A DNA stretch of 34,053 nt from Desulfuromonadales bacterium. Lineage in GTDB: Bacteria > Desulfobacterota > Desulfuromonadia > Desulfuromonadales > UBA2197. Positions within the stretch are counted from its first letter, which is position 1; the number at the start of each line of letters is the position of its first letter. Positions 1 to 10,388 of this stretch are shown here, piece after piece. The notes under the pieces were generated by a model that had not been told where the DNA came from, made no database searches, and worked only from the letters and a program-made list of their open reading frames with translations. The stretch spans positions 1-34,053 of the forward strand of contig JACUTW010000021.1 in assembly GCA_014859605.1 (NCBI GenBank), given 5' to 3'. The position numbers and the translations under genes were made by a program.

Positions 1-3000
1 CGCTGCTCCTCTTCTTCGCCTTGGTGCTGGGGGCGACGACATCCGTGCAGGCGGCAGGGGTTATGTGTTCGCAGTTCACATTGACAGGTGTCAATCCACT
101 GACAGGTGTTAATGCGTATGAGGTTGATGGTTATAACCCCGTTCACCGTAGTCTGATTGAATCTGCCTCCACGTTCGGGATTGATGCGAATTGCACAATA
201 AAGAATTTTCCTGAGTCTGCTGGCGGGTTTCCAATCACGACGATAAATTATCAATTCTGGGGGAACTCAACATTTTATATTGTCTTCGACAATATTTACT
301 ATCCCGGTAACATGTCGTGTAATAACCCCTCTCAAGCCACCTTTTGGATTTACTGGGCGCCCGGCGGGTATAACAAAATCAGTGCTGCCTGTCAGCAATT
401 TATGGTGCCTGTCGATGCAGTTATCAAGCAGAATCCCCCGGCCCAGACCACAGCCAGGATTGGTATTCCTTTTGTTTACACGATCAAGGCGCCGGTCATG
501 GGGAAGTTGGACGCCTCGGGAGTCTTCCAATATCTGACCAACGCTGACACCCACAATTTAGAGAATGTCGTTATTGCCGACGACCTTAGTAAGACCGGTG
601 CTGCACTTAGCTATCTGAGCAATGCCGCCTACTTGGTGAATCCGAATACCGGCACCAGGACGCAGCTAAACGAAGGTTCCCCATTAGTATTGGGGGCAAG
701 TTCTGCTTGGCTGAGCGATCACCCTGATGTTTCGTCGGATTCTACGAAACATCTTGTCTTTTCGTACGAAAATAATCCTACGGTCCTCGGTTTGATTCCG
801 GCCGGGTATAACCTCGAGATCGACCTCACAGTGGTCCTCGACTCAGATACGAGTGTGAATAAGACCGGGGTGCAATTTAGCAACATTGCTGAGATGTGGT
901 TCAATAAAACGATTAATTCTACCTACATGTCGGATCTGCACGCATGGCTCGGCACCACACTGCCAATGTCCGTCATCGAGCCCAATCTGGTGGTCGACAA
1001 GACGAGCACGGTGACGAACCTGAACCTAGGTGTGGAGGCGCCCTACAAGATCGATGTCGCGAACCTCGGCGGCGGCACGGCCTATAACGCCACGATTACC
1101 GACAATCTTCCCGCCGGCATGTGTCAGTATCCCCCTTCCACTGTTACTGCCCAAATCTTTGCTGCGGACGGTACCACCCCGGTCTCCTCCCTACTAACTC
1201 GGAATACTGACTACTCGCTCAACTGGTCCGGTCCGACTGCGTCTGCGTGTCAGCTTACCTTGACCATGCTGAACACAGCGGCAGCCAAAATCGCGCCCAC
1301 TCAGCGCTTAATCATTAACTACAAGGCCCAGCTCGACGTGGGGACCGCCTCTGGCCTGTCGTTTCCCAATGTTGCCGGCGCCACCAGTTGGTTCAATGCT
1401 GAAAGCAGCAATACCACCCGCTTCGAATATGTAAAACCACTAAACAACGGCACGCCCGGCACGTTAGATTCTCAGGACGTCTACACCGTCACCTCTGCGG
1501 TGGCCGGCTACTACTTTCTAAAATCGGTCGAGGACTTGACCACCGGCACTTCGTCGGCTACCGCGGCTTTTCCGGGTGACAAGCTGCGCTACACACTGCA
1601 GCTCCAGAACTTCACCCTTCCCGCGCTCGGCAACATAACGATCACCGACGACCTGGGACTGAACGCCGTCGGGGCCATCTGGCCGGGTTCGCTCGTTCTT
1701 GTGAGCGAGAATCTTCCTATTACTGCCATGCTGGATGTCGATCCCATTGGTGGTACAAATGGGGCCGGAGCTATTACCATCAGCGGCCTGAATCTAGGGA
1801 CAAACCAACAATACCAAATCCAGTTCGATGTCACCCTGAACTCGTCCCTCACGAGTGGCATTAACGTTTCCAACCAAGCGTTTATCTCCGGTACTGTTCT
1901 CGATGAATTCGGCAACCCCACCTCTATTAGTTATACCAATGCCCCTAGCGATGACCCGTACACTATCGGTCCGAAGCTGCTCAGTAATATAGACGTGGGT
2001 GATGTCACCAAAGTGACGATTCAGGCTCCCGGCCCGTTGGCAAAGGAAAACCCCGCTGGTAAAACAACCGTCATGATCGGTGAGCAGTTCAAGTACACCA
2101 TCAGCGTGCCTGCTGTCCCGGTTGACGTGGCCCTCTACGATGTGCAGATCAAGGATACTTTGCCCGAGAACCTGGGCTTGGTCAGCGCCACTGCCCACCT
2201 CGTTTCGGGGACGCAATCCTGGACGCTCACAAAGGTAGACGATGGCGCCGATATCATCCTGAAAGAGATGATTACCGGCCTTGATATCCCTGCCAAAGAT
2301 CAGGTGATAGTCGAGATTACAGTAGAGCTGAAGAACATCGACTTCAACACGGACGGCAAGGTCTTCAGCAACAGGGCGTCGTACCTCTACAACAAGGTCA
2401 ATGGCGTTAATACGACCGAAGGGATTGGCGGCGAGGATACGACTGACATTTTGACCGTGGTCGAGCCGGAACTGACTGTCACTAAGGCCGTGAGCTTTGT
2501 CACCCCGGCGGGGAAAACCCCGGCCGACCCAGCCATGGTCGGCGACGTCCTCAAATATACGGTCACTATTGACAACAGTGGTGGTGATTCCTTCGCATAT
2601 GACACCAATATTGTAGACACTCTGCCGTCGTCAGTTGTTCTCGTCCCCAATTCCGCCACCGCGCAGATCAATGGCACAGGGGTCACGGGTTTTGTCGTGG
2701 AGCCAACCAGTCTGACTGGCGGTGCCCTGGTCTGGGGGCGTGAGAACGGTGACGGCAATCTTGACATCCCTGCCGGAGAGTCCCTGGTGCTGACCTATCA
2801 GGTGACGGTGGTGGACACCTCCGCTGGCCCCATCACGAACAGCGTTTATGTAGATTGGACCTCGCTCGACGAAGTGCACACGGGAGAGCGCACCGGTGAA
2901 GGTTGCGGAACGACAGGTACAACGTCTCCGAATCTCTATTGCGTCGGTACAGTCTCTGCCATCCCCGTCTACACGGCTGACAACACCTTCATCACCAAAT

Positions 3001-6000
3001 CGGTTTACGCAGATTCCTACACAGACGATACCTCCACCACGCCGCATATCGTGCGCGTCGGCGACACCGTCACCTATGATCTGACGCTGAACCTGCAGGA
3101 ATACACCACCCGGAATGTCGTGGTTGTGGATGCGCTGCCCGCGGGCATGGTCTACGACACTCAGGTAAGCATCACCCCGACCTCCGGCATTAGTTCCTCT
3201 ACTACTAGCGTTCTGCCGGTGTTTGACGCTACTGACGGCACCTTGCGTTGGGAGTTCGATAACATCATCAACACGCCGAGCAACGACAATACGCCAATCG
3301 ACACCTTGGTGATCCGTTATGTCGCGAAGGTTGTGACCGATGCGCCGACCGTGGGGGTGGATTTCAACTCTTCCAATCTGCTCGTCAATACGGCGAAGCT
3401 TTCCTACCTGGGGGGTAATTCCGACAGTCTTGACCCATTGGTCCACGCCAGGCTGAACACACTGGCGACGACGATAGAGGTCCGCCAGCCGGTTATGTCC
3501 GATCTCACCAAGCTGGACTACGGCACCGGTCGCATCGGCACCGGCTCTTCAACCGATCCCTACCAGGTGGACATAGTCAACGACACCATGAAGTTCCGGT
3601 TGCAGACGTGCAACACTGCCGGCCTTGCGCCCGCCTATAATCTGCTCATCACCGATCAGCTGCCTGTGGAGCTAGCTGCGGCGCCGCTCGTCGGGTGGCC
3701 GGTGGTAAAGATTGGCGCAGGTACCAATCCGGCCACCGCCGTTCCCGTACCGAGCACGGATTACAGTTACACGCTGAGCGGCGGGCAGATGAGCTTTGCG
3801 TTCATCGATGCCCGGCCGATCAATCCGGGCGAGTGCGTGTTCGTCGAATACGATATCGGCTTCGACAATGACATCGCGCCCGATACGACTTGGAACAACA
3901 GCGCCCAGGTACAGAAGTATTACTCTCTGCCGGCGAAATCCGGTCGCGAATATGTGCCGACCGTCCCGCCCGCCACAGTCTACATGACGAACGTCCTGGC
4001 CCTGAACGTCCCGACCAAGACCATTGCCTTGCCCGTTGCGCCAACGACCACGGTGACTATTGGTGAAGAGGTGCAGTACACCATTACCGTGCCTGGCACG
4101 CCGGTCAACGCAATCCTGACCGATGTAGCCGTCAACGACATCCTCGATCCGGCGCTGGTTTACCTGAATGCAGCTGTCGCCGGCACTTTCGTTCTGACTG
4201 ACACCACGGCACCGGGTAGCCAGAACGTGAATCTCACCATCGACAGCATCCCGGCTGGCCAGCAGGCGGTAATAACGCTGCGCGCACGGGTCGCCAACGA
4301 CGCTACGACCGACGCTGGGGACGTCTTTACCAATAAGGCATCGTATACCTATAACGGGACGACCTTGGAGAGCCTGCCGACGGCTCCACTGACCATCGTC
4401 GAGCCTGCCGTCACCGTGGTCAAGAGCGTGAGCCCGCCGACACCCCCCACGGCTGGTGACATTCTGACCTACAGCGTGCAATTGACGGCGTCCGACAGCG
4501 CCAACGCCTACGATCTGGAGCTGGGGGATGAGCTGGGTGCAGGGCTTGAGTATGTTGATGGCAGTACAGGCATCGTTGGTTCCCCTGGCACCCTGAGCAC
4601 CAGCGGATCGACGCTGACCGGGACTGGCATCGTTATCCCGAAGGGGAGTACGGTTACCGTCACCTACCAGGTCCTGGTGCAGAACAGCGTCGTGGCCAGC
4701 CAGACGCTGACCAACAGCGTAATCGCCCGCTGGACCAGCCTCTCCGGCCAAAGTGACTTCGAGCGCACCGGCGCCGACGGCGTCGGCGGGCTGAACGATT
4801 ACGTAGCCACCGGCACCTTCAGCCTGACGACCCCCGCCGATGCGACCACCCTGACCAAGTCGCGCCTGCGCGACACTTACAGTGCCGACGCCAACGTCCG
4901 GGTCGGCGACTTGGTCGAATTTGAGCTGCGCCTCGGTTTGCAGGAAGGCTCGCACTTCGGACTGCTGCTGAATGACACCTTGCCCGCGGGCATGGCATTC
5001 GCGGGTATGCTTAGCGCCAATTACTTCGGTACGGCAGTGACGGCCCCTGAACCTGTACAGAGCGGTCAGACTCTGACCTGGAATCTGGGCGATGTGGTCA
5101 ATGCGACCGCCGATAACGATCCGAACAACGACTATCAGGTGATCGTCTATCGCGCCCGCGTGCTCAACAGCCTGGCGCAGGCGGACAGCACGCCACGGAC
5201 CAACACGGCGACCCTCGATTACACCCTCGGTGGCACGTCCGCCCCGCAGTTGACAGCCCGCGAGACCATCACCGTGCTGCAGCCGATGCTGACGGTGAAC
5301 AAACTCGCTGCCCCGGCCGGCGGCGCCACGGTCATTGCCGCCAACGAGGTCATCACCTATACCGTCGAGATCCAGAACAGCGGCGCGGCGCCGGCCTATG
5401 ACACCGTGCTGGTGGATACCCTGCCGGTTGGCCTGCGCCAGGGCGGAGTGACCACCACCTCCATCACACTGGTCGGCACCAGCACCAGCCGGCCGAACCT
5501 GGCTCCGGTCTACGACCCTGCCACCGGTGTGGCCACCTGGGACTTCGATTCCGGAGGTGCCGACACCTACACCATCCCGGCCGGCGAGACCCTGCGCGTG
5601 GTCTACACGGTCACCGCCGACCCGAACCTCGGTCCCGGCCTGACCCTGACCAACACCGCCCAGGTCACCCGCTATTACTCCTTCGACGACGAGGCGGTGC
5701 CAGTTAACGGCAGCGTCGGCGATCGCAAGCTCTATGGCCCGACCAACGAGGCAGAGCAGACCCTGACCACGCCGTTGCCAGGCGCGTTGCTGAAGGAGAA
5801 TCCGGCGAACGCGACGGCCACCATCGGTCAGGAGTTCACCTACACCATTACCGTACCCGCTATCCCGCAGCCGACCGCCTTGCATGATGTCCGCATTTAT
5901 GACGACCTTGCGGCAATCAACGCCGACCTGACCCTGATGGGGATCGAAAAAGTCACCGGTTCCTCGACCATCAATACCGGTACATGGACCCTCGTCAATA

Positions 6001-9000
6001 CCGGTACTCCAACCAGTCTGATCATCGAAGACACGATAACCGGCATCGAGATCCCGGCCAACGAACAGATCGTGATCGGCGTGACGGTGCGCCTGAACAA
6101 TGTCGCCAAAAACAGTGCGGGTCTGACCTTCAGCAATACCGCCTCGTACACCTACAACCAGATCGACGGCGATACCAGCACGGTGATGCAGGGAGGCAGC
6201 AGCACCACCCCCGCAATGACCGTGGTCGAGCCTTCCGTCACCGTGGTCAAGAGCGTGAGCCCGGCGACACCACCCACCGCCGGTGACATTCTGACCTACA
6301 GCGTGGAGTTGATGGCGTCCGACAGCGCCAACGCCTACGATCTTGAGTTGGTGGATGAGCTGGGTGCAGGGCTTGAGTATGTCGATGGCAGTACAGGCAT
6401 CGTTGGTTCCCCTGGCACCCTGAGCACCAGCGGATCGACGCTGACCGGGACTGGCATCGTTATCCCGAAGGGGAGTACGGTTACCGTCACCTACCAGGTC
6501 CTGGTGCAGAACAGCGTCGTGGCCAGCCAGACGCTGACCAACAGCGTAATCGCCCGCTGGACCAGCCTCTCCGGCCAAAGTGACTTCGAGCGCACCGGCG
6601 CCGACGGCGTCGGCGGGCTGAACGATTACGTAGCCACCGGCACCTTCAGCCTGACGACCCCCGCCGATGCGACCACCCTGACCAAGTCGCGCCTGCGCGA
6701 CACTTACAGTGCCGACGCCAACGTCCGGGTCGGCGACTTGGTCGAATTTGAGCTGCGCCTCGGTTTGCAGGAAGGCTCGCACTTCGGACTGCTGCTGAAT
6801 GACACCTTGCCCGCGGGCATGGCATTCGCGGGTATGCTTAGCGCCAATTACTTCGGTACGGCAGTGACGGCCCCTGAACCTGTACAGAGCGGTCAGACTC
6901 TGACCTGGAATCTGGGCGATGTGGTCAATGCGACCGCCGATAACGATCCGAACAACGACTATCAGGTGATCGTCTATCGCGCCCGCGTGCTCAACAGCCT
7001 GGCGCAGGCGGACAGCACGCCACGGACCAACACGGCGACCCTCGATTACACCCTCGGTGGCACGTCCGCCCCGCAGTTGACAGCCCGCGAGACCATCACC
7101 GTGCTGCAGCCGATGCTGACGGTGAACAAACTCGCTGCCCCGGCCGGCGGCGCCACGGTCATTGCCGCCAACGAGGTCATCACCTATACCGTCGAGATCC
7201 AGAACAGCGGCGCGGCGCCGGCCTATGACACCGTGCTGGTGGATACCCTGCCGGTTGGCCTGCGCCAGGGCGGAGTGACCACCACCTCCATCACACTGGT
7301 CGGCACCAGCACCAGCCGGCCGAACCTGGCTCCGGTCTACGACCCTGCCACCGGTGTGGCCACCTGGGACTTCGATTCCGGAGGTGCCGACACCTACACC
7401 ATCCCGGCCGGCGAGACCCTGCGCGTGGTCTACACGGTCACCGCCGACCCGAACCTCGGTCCCGGCCTGACCCTGACCAACACCGCCCAGGTCACCCGCT
7501 ATTACTCCTTCGACGACGAGGCGGTGCCAGTTAACGGCAGCGTCGGCGATCGCAAGCTCTATGGCCCGACCAACGAGGCAGAGCAGACCCTGACCACGCC
7601 GTTGCCAGGCGCGTTGCTGAAGGAGAATCCGGCGAACGCGACGGCCACCATCGGTCAGGAGTTCACCTACACCATTACCGTACCCGCTATCCCGCAGCCG
7701 ACCGCCTTGCATGATGTCCGCATTTATGACGACCTTGCGGCAATCAACGCCGACCTGACCCTGATGGGGATCGAAAAAGTCACCGGTTCCTCGACCATCA
7801 ATACCGGTACATGGACCCTCGTCAATACCGGTACTCCAACCAGTCTGATCATCGAAGACACGATAACCGGCATCGAGATCCCGGCCAACGAACAGATCGT
7901 GATCGGCGTGACGGTGCGCCTGAACAATGTCGCCAAAAACAGTGCGGGTCTGACCTTCAGCAATACCGCCTCGTACACCTACAACCAGATCGACGGCAAT
8001 CCCAGCACGGTGATGGATGGGGGCAGTAGCACCACCCCCTTGATGACTGTGGTCGAGCCGTCCGTCACGGTGGCAAAGAGCGTCAGCCCGATGACACCAC
8101 CGACTGCGGGCGACATTTTGACCTACAGCGTGCAATTGACGGGTACCTACACCTCGAGCGCCTACGATCTGGTGTTGGTGGGTGATCTGGGCTCGGGGCT
8201 TGAGTACGTTGCTAACAGCACAATCATCGTTGGTTCCTCTGGCACTCAGAGTACTAGCGGATCGACGCTGACCTGGGCTGGTATCGACATTCCAAAGGGA
8301 GGCACGGTCACCGTCACCTACCAGGTGCTGGTACAGAACAGTGTCGTGGCTAACCAGACACTGACCAACAGCGTGACCGCCCGCTGGACCAGTCTTGCCG
8401 GCCTAAGCGATTACGAGCGCACCGGCGCCGACGGCATTGACGGACTAAATAATTATTTCGCCGAAGCCGCCGCGCCGCCGCTCACGGTACCAATCCCGAC
8501 CCTGACCTTACAGAAAATTGTAACCAAGCTCTCCGGGACGACGGAGGTAACCGCGGCGACCGCGAACCCCGGCGATCGCTTGCGCTACACTCTCACCATT
8601 CAAAATCCGACGGCTATTCAGCTGGTCAATTTCTCCCTGCTCGATCTCCTTGAGCGTTTGCATGCAACACCGATGTTCCAGCCGGGAACAATCGTGCTTG
8701 ATCCCGCTCTGCCGCTGCCGACCGGAGCCACTGCTGTAATCGGTGCTGACACCCTGAGCATCACCGGCCTGAATATCGCCCCGAACGAGACTCTGACGAT
8801 CGCCTTCGAAACTCTCCTCAGGACGGATCTCAAGAGCGGCACCGTCGTCTTGAACCAGGCGGAGCTGCAGGGCCCCTGGCCGGCGCCGATCAAGAGCGAC
8901 GACCCGAATGTGCCGGGCGCTGAAAACCCGACGCAGACTGTCATCCCGGCGAATGGTGTTGTCTACGATGCGGAGGAGCGCAAGCCGTTGGCGGGAATGA

Positions 9001-10388
9001 CCCTCACCATGCAACTGGCCGCAACCGGGATCGCCTTGCCCGTGAGCTGTTTTGTCGATCCCTCACAGCAGAACCAGGTGACGCCGGCGAACGGGGAATA
9101 CAAATTCGATCTGAAGTTCAACGCGACAGATTGTCCCGAGGGTGCCGACTATCTCATCGCGGTCACGGCCGTGACCGGGGAATACGAGGCCGAGCCGTCG
9201 TTGATCCTTCTGCCGGCCACTCCGGATCCCTATTCGGTGCCGGTCTGTTCCGCTGACGCCCTCCCTGCCACACCGCAATGCGAGGCGCACATCTCCACCA
9301 CCACGCCGACCGGGGCGGACACCACCTACTACCTGCGCCTCACCTTGGATGCGAATTCCAACCAACTCTTCAACAACCATATTCCCGTCGATCCGAAGAT
9401 CGAGGAAAAGATCTACATCACCAAGAAGAGCCCCCTGCTCAACGTCACGCGCGGCCAGCTCGTCCCCTACACGATTACCTTCAAGAACACTCTGCGCAGT
9501 GTCTTGCCCGCATTGGGGATCGTCGACCTGCTGCCGCCCGGCTTCAAGTATGTCGCAGGTTCCAGCCGTTATGACGCAGCTCCCCTGGAACCGGTCATCA
9601 ACGGCCGGCAGCTGCGCTGGGATAATCTCGACATCGGTTATAAGCAGGAGCATACCATCAAGCTGCTGCTGGTGGTGGGGGCCGGTGTCACCGAAGGCGA
9701 ATACGTCAATCAGGCCTATGTCCTCAATATCACCAGCGGCGACCCGTTCTCCGAGATCGCCACCTCAACCGTGCGGGTCATCCCCGATCCGGACTTCGAC
9801 TGCACCGACGTGATCGGCAAGGTCTTCGACGACCGCGACCTGAACGGCGAACAGGACCCGGACGAGGACGGTTTGGCCGGGGTGCGGGTGGTTTCGGCCC
9901 GTGGCCTGATCGCCACGACCGACGAAGACGGCCGTTTCCACATCACCTGTGCGGTGGTTCCGGAGGAGACGCGCGGCAGCAACTTCATTTTGAAGCTGGA
10001 CGATCGCAGCCTCCCCACCGGTTATCGCGTGACCAGCGAGAATCCTCTGGTGCAGCGCGCCACCCGCGGCAAGATGCTGCGCTACAACTTTGGCGCCACC
10101 ATCCATCGGGTGGTCGGTATCGATATCGCCGAGGGGGTCTTCGAACCGAACAGCACGGTGCTGCGGTTGCAGTGGGCGCCGAAGATCCCTCAGTTGATGG
10201 CGGAGTTACGGAAGGCGCCGGCGGTGTTGCGTCTCTCTTATCTGGCGGATATTGAGCGCGAAGGACTGGTGCAGGATCGACTTGAAGCCTTGAAGAATGA
10301 GGTCATCAAACATTGGGCACTGACCAATGGAGGATATCGTTTGAATATCGAAACCGAAGTGTTCTGGCGCCGCGGTGGCCCGCCGTAA
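1..10388 (+). CDS. Giant secreted DUF11-repeat surface protein, 5' end truncated by the window
   Basis: The reading frame is open from base 3 and ends at TAA 10386-10388. The TTG at 21 is not a credible start, because the frame upstream of it already encodes a signal-peptide core (LLLFFALVLG...SVQA, likely cut after the A-x-A near base 55). The true start is therefore left of the window. At least 3455 residues are present (numbered here from the TTG). After a Cys-containing N-terminal domain (about 1-130) come roughly 18 DUF11-like beta-sandwich modules, recognisable by recurrent E-P-x-(L/V)-x-V-x-K openings and G-D-x-(L/V)-x-Y-x-(V/L) strands. An SdrD B-like module (VIGKVFDDRDLNGEQDPDEDG, about 3255-3330) and a C-terminal tail follow. 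Such repeats occur in surface and adhesin-type proteins; no catalytic motif is visible. It heads a long envelope gene cluster and is probably the surface component or cargo of that system. The repeat family is certain; the function is inference. Confidence 0.9.
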   Translation, partial: LLLFFALVLGATTSVQAAGVMCSQFTLTGVNPLTGVNAYEVDGYNPVHRSLIESASTFGIDANCTIKNFPESAGGFPITTINYQFWGNSTFYIVFDNIYYPGNMSCNNPSQATFWIYWAPGGYNKISAACQQFMVPVDAVIKQNPPAQTTARIGIPFVYTIKAPVMGKLDASGVFQYLTNADTHNLENVVIADDLSKTGAALSYLSNAAYLVNPNTGTRTQLNEGSPLVLGASSAWLSDHPDVSSDSTKHLVFSYENNPTVLGLIPAGYNLEIDLTVVLDSDTSVNKTGVQFSNIAEMWFNKTINSTYMSDLHAWLGTTLPMSVIEPNLVVDKTSTVTNLNLGVEAPYKIDVANLGGGTAYNATITDNLPAGMCQYPPSTVTAQIFAADGTTPVSSLLTRNTDYSLNWSGPTASACQLTLTMLNTAAAKIAPTQRLIINYKAQLDVGTASGLSFPNVAGATSWFNAESSNTTRFEYVKPLNNGTPGTLDSQDVYTVTSAVAGYYFLKSVEDLTTGTSSATAAFPGDKLRYTLQLQNFTLPALGNITITDDLGLNAVGAIWPGSLVLVSENLPITAMLDVDPIGGTNGAGAITISGLNLGTNQQYQIQFDVTLNSSLTSGINVSNQAFISGTVLDEFGNPTSISYTNAPSDDPYTIGPKLLSNIDVGDVTKVTIQAPGPLAKENPAGKTTVMIGEQFKYTISVPAVPVDVALYDVQIKDTLPENLGLVSATAHLVSGTQSWTLTKVDDGADIILKEMITGLDIPAKDQVIVEITVELKNIDFNTDGKVFSNRASYLYNKVNGVNTTEGIGGEDTTDILTVVEPELTVTKAVSFVTPAGKTPADPAMVGDVLKYTVTIDNSGGDSFAYDTNIVDTLPSSVVLVPNSATAQINGTGVTGFVVEPTSLTGGALVWGRENGDGNLDIPAGESLVLTYQVTVVDTSAGPITNSVYVDWTSLDEVHTGERTGEGCGTTGTTSPNLYCVGTVSAIPVYTADNTFITKSVYADSYTDDTSTTPHIVRVGDTVTYDLTLNLQEYTTRNVVVVDALPAGMVYDTQVSITPTSGISSSTTSVLPVFDATDGTLRWEFDNIINTPSNDNTPIDTLVIRYVAKVVTDAPTVGVDFNSSNLLVNTAKLSYLGGNSDSLDPLVHARLNTLATTIEVRQPVMSDLTKLDYGTGRIGTGSSTDPYQVDIVNDTMKFRLQTCNTAGLAPAYNLLITDQLPVELAAAPLVGWPVVKIGAGTNPATAVPVPSTDYSYTLSGGQMSFAFIDARPINPGECVFVEYDIGFDNDIAPDTTWNNSAQVQKYYSLPAKSGREYVPTVPPATVYMTNVLALNVPTKTIALPVAPTTTVTIGEEVQYTITVPGTPVNAILTDVAVNDILDPALVYLNAAVAGTFVLTDTTAPGSQNVNLTIDSIPAGQQAVITLRARVANDATTDAGDVFTNKASYTYNGTTLESLPTAPLTIVEPAVTVVKSVSPPTPPTAGDILTYSVQLTASDSANAYDLELGDELGAGLEYVDGSTGIVGSPGTLSTSGSTLTGTGIVIPKGSTVTVTYQVLVQNSVVASQTLTNSVIARWTSLSGQSDFERTGADGVGGLNDYVATGTFSLTTPADATTLTKSRLRDTYSADANVRVGDLVEFELRLGLQEGSHFGLLLNDTLPAGMAFAGMLSANYFGTAVTAPEPVQSGQTLTWNLGDVVNATADNDPNNDYQVIVYRARVLNSLAQADSTPRTNTATLDYTLGGTSAPQLTARETITVLQPMLTVNKLAAPAGGATVIAANEVITYTVEIQNSGAAPAYDTVLVDTLPVGLRQGGVTTTSITLVGTSTSRPNLAPVYDPATGVATWDFDSGGADTYTIPAGETLRVVYTVTADPNLGPGLTLTNTAQVTRYYSFDDEAVPVNGSVGDRKLYGPTNEAEQTLTTPLPGALLKENPANATATIGQEFTYTITVPAIPQPTALHDVRIYDDLAAINADLTLMGIEKVTGSSTINTGTWTLVNTGTPTSLIIEDTITGIEIPANEQIVIGVTVRLNNVAKNSAGLTFSNTASYTYNQIDGDTSTVMQGGSSTTPAMTVVEPSVTVVKSVSPATPPTAGDILTYSVELMASDSANAYDLELVDELGAGLEYVDGSTGIVGSPGTLSTSGSTLTGTGIVIPKGSTVTVTYQVLVQNSVVASQTLTNSVIARWTSLSGQSDFERTGADGVGGLNDYVATGTFSLTTPADATTLTKSRLRDTYSADANVRVGDLVEFELRLGLQEGSHFGLLLNDTLPAGMAFAGMLSANYFGTAVTAPEPVQSGQTLTWNLGDVVNATADNDPNNDYQVIVYRARVLNSLAQADSTPRTNTATLDYTLGGTSAPQLTARETITVLQPMLTVNKLAAPAGGATVIAANEVITYTVEIQNSGAAPAYDTVLVDTLPVGLRQGGVTTTSITLVGTSTSRPNLAPVYDPATGVATWDFDSGGADTYTIPAGETLRVVYTVTADPNLGPGLTLTNTAQVTRYYSFDDEAVPVNGSVGDRKLYGPTNEAEQTLTTPLPGALLKENPANATATIGQEFTYTITVPAIPQPTALHDVRIYDDLAAINADLTLMGIEKVTGSSTINTGTWTLVNTGTPTSLIIEDTITGIEIPANEQIVIGVTVRLNNVAKNSAGLTFSNTASYTYNQIDGNPSTVMDGGSSTTPLMTVVEPSVTVAKSVSPMTPPTAGDILTYSVQLTGTYTSSAYDLVLVGDLGSGLEYVANSTIIVGSSGTQSTSGSTLTWAGIDIPKGGTVTVTYQVLVQNSVVANQTLTNSVTARWTSLAGLSDYERTGADGIDGLNNYFAEAAAPPLTVPIPTLTLQKIVTKLSGTTEVTAATANPGDRLRYTLTIQNPTAIQLVNFSLLDLLERLHATPMFQPGTIVLDPALPLPTGATAVIGADTLSITGLNIAPNETLTIAFETLLRTDLKSGTVVLNQAELQGPWPAPIKSDDPNVPGAENPTQTVIPANGVVYDAEERKPLAGMTLTMQLAATGIALPVSCFVDPSQQNQVTPANGEYKFDLKFNATDCPEGADYLIAVTAVTGEYEAEPSLILLPATPDPYSVPVCSADALPATPQCEAHISTTTPTGADTTYYLRLTLDANSNQLFNNHIPVDPKIEEKIYITKKSPLLNVTRGQLVPYTITFKNTLRSVLPALGIVDLLPPGFKYVAGSSRYDAAPLEPVINGRQLRWDNLDIGYKQEHTIKLLLVVGAGVTEGEYVNQAYVLNITSGDPFSEIATSTVRVIPDPDFDCTDVIGKVFDDRDLNGEQDPDEDGLAGVRVVSARGLIATTDEDGRFHITCAVVPEETRGSNFILKLDDRSLPTGYRVTSENPLVQRATRGKMLRYNFGATIHRVVGIDIAEGVFEPNSTVLRLQWAPKIPQLMAELRKAPAVLRLSYLADIEREGLVQDRLEALKNEVIKHWALTNGGYRLNIETEVFWRRGGPP
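4557..6170 (+). repeat. Tandem duplication, copy 1 (1614 bp)
   Basis: Comparing copies at an offset of 1827 bp, I found no mismatch from 4557 to 6170 against 6384 to 7997. Flanking bases diverge immediately: T versus C at 4556/6383 and G versus A at 6171/7998. The block encodes most of a four-module DUF11 super-unit, about 538 residues, within the giant gene. The reading frame is preserved because the period is exactly 609 codons. Confidence 0.95.
6384..7997 (+). repeat. Tandem duplication, copy 2 (1614 bp)
   Basis: This is the second copy of the 1614-bp block. The lack of even synonymous differences points to a very recent duplication or to gene conversion between copies. An assembly error around a long repeat is also possible. 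The sequence between the two identical blocks (6171-6383) is similar to its counterparts but diverged. Confidence 0.95.

Noticed and set aside
4557-7997. CRISPR or insertion-sequence origin of the long repeat
   Set aside because: The units are kilobase-size and coding, without spacers, inverted ends or a transposase.
3672-8135. 1487-codon open frame on the minus strand inside the giant gene
   Set aside because: It is a mirror of the GC-rich repeat coding sequence: its product is low-complexity, rich in Gly/Arg/His/Asp, and repeats with the same 1827-bp period. There is no ribosome-binding site or domain.
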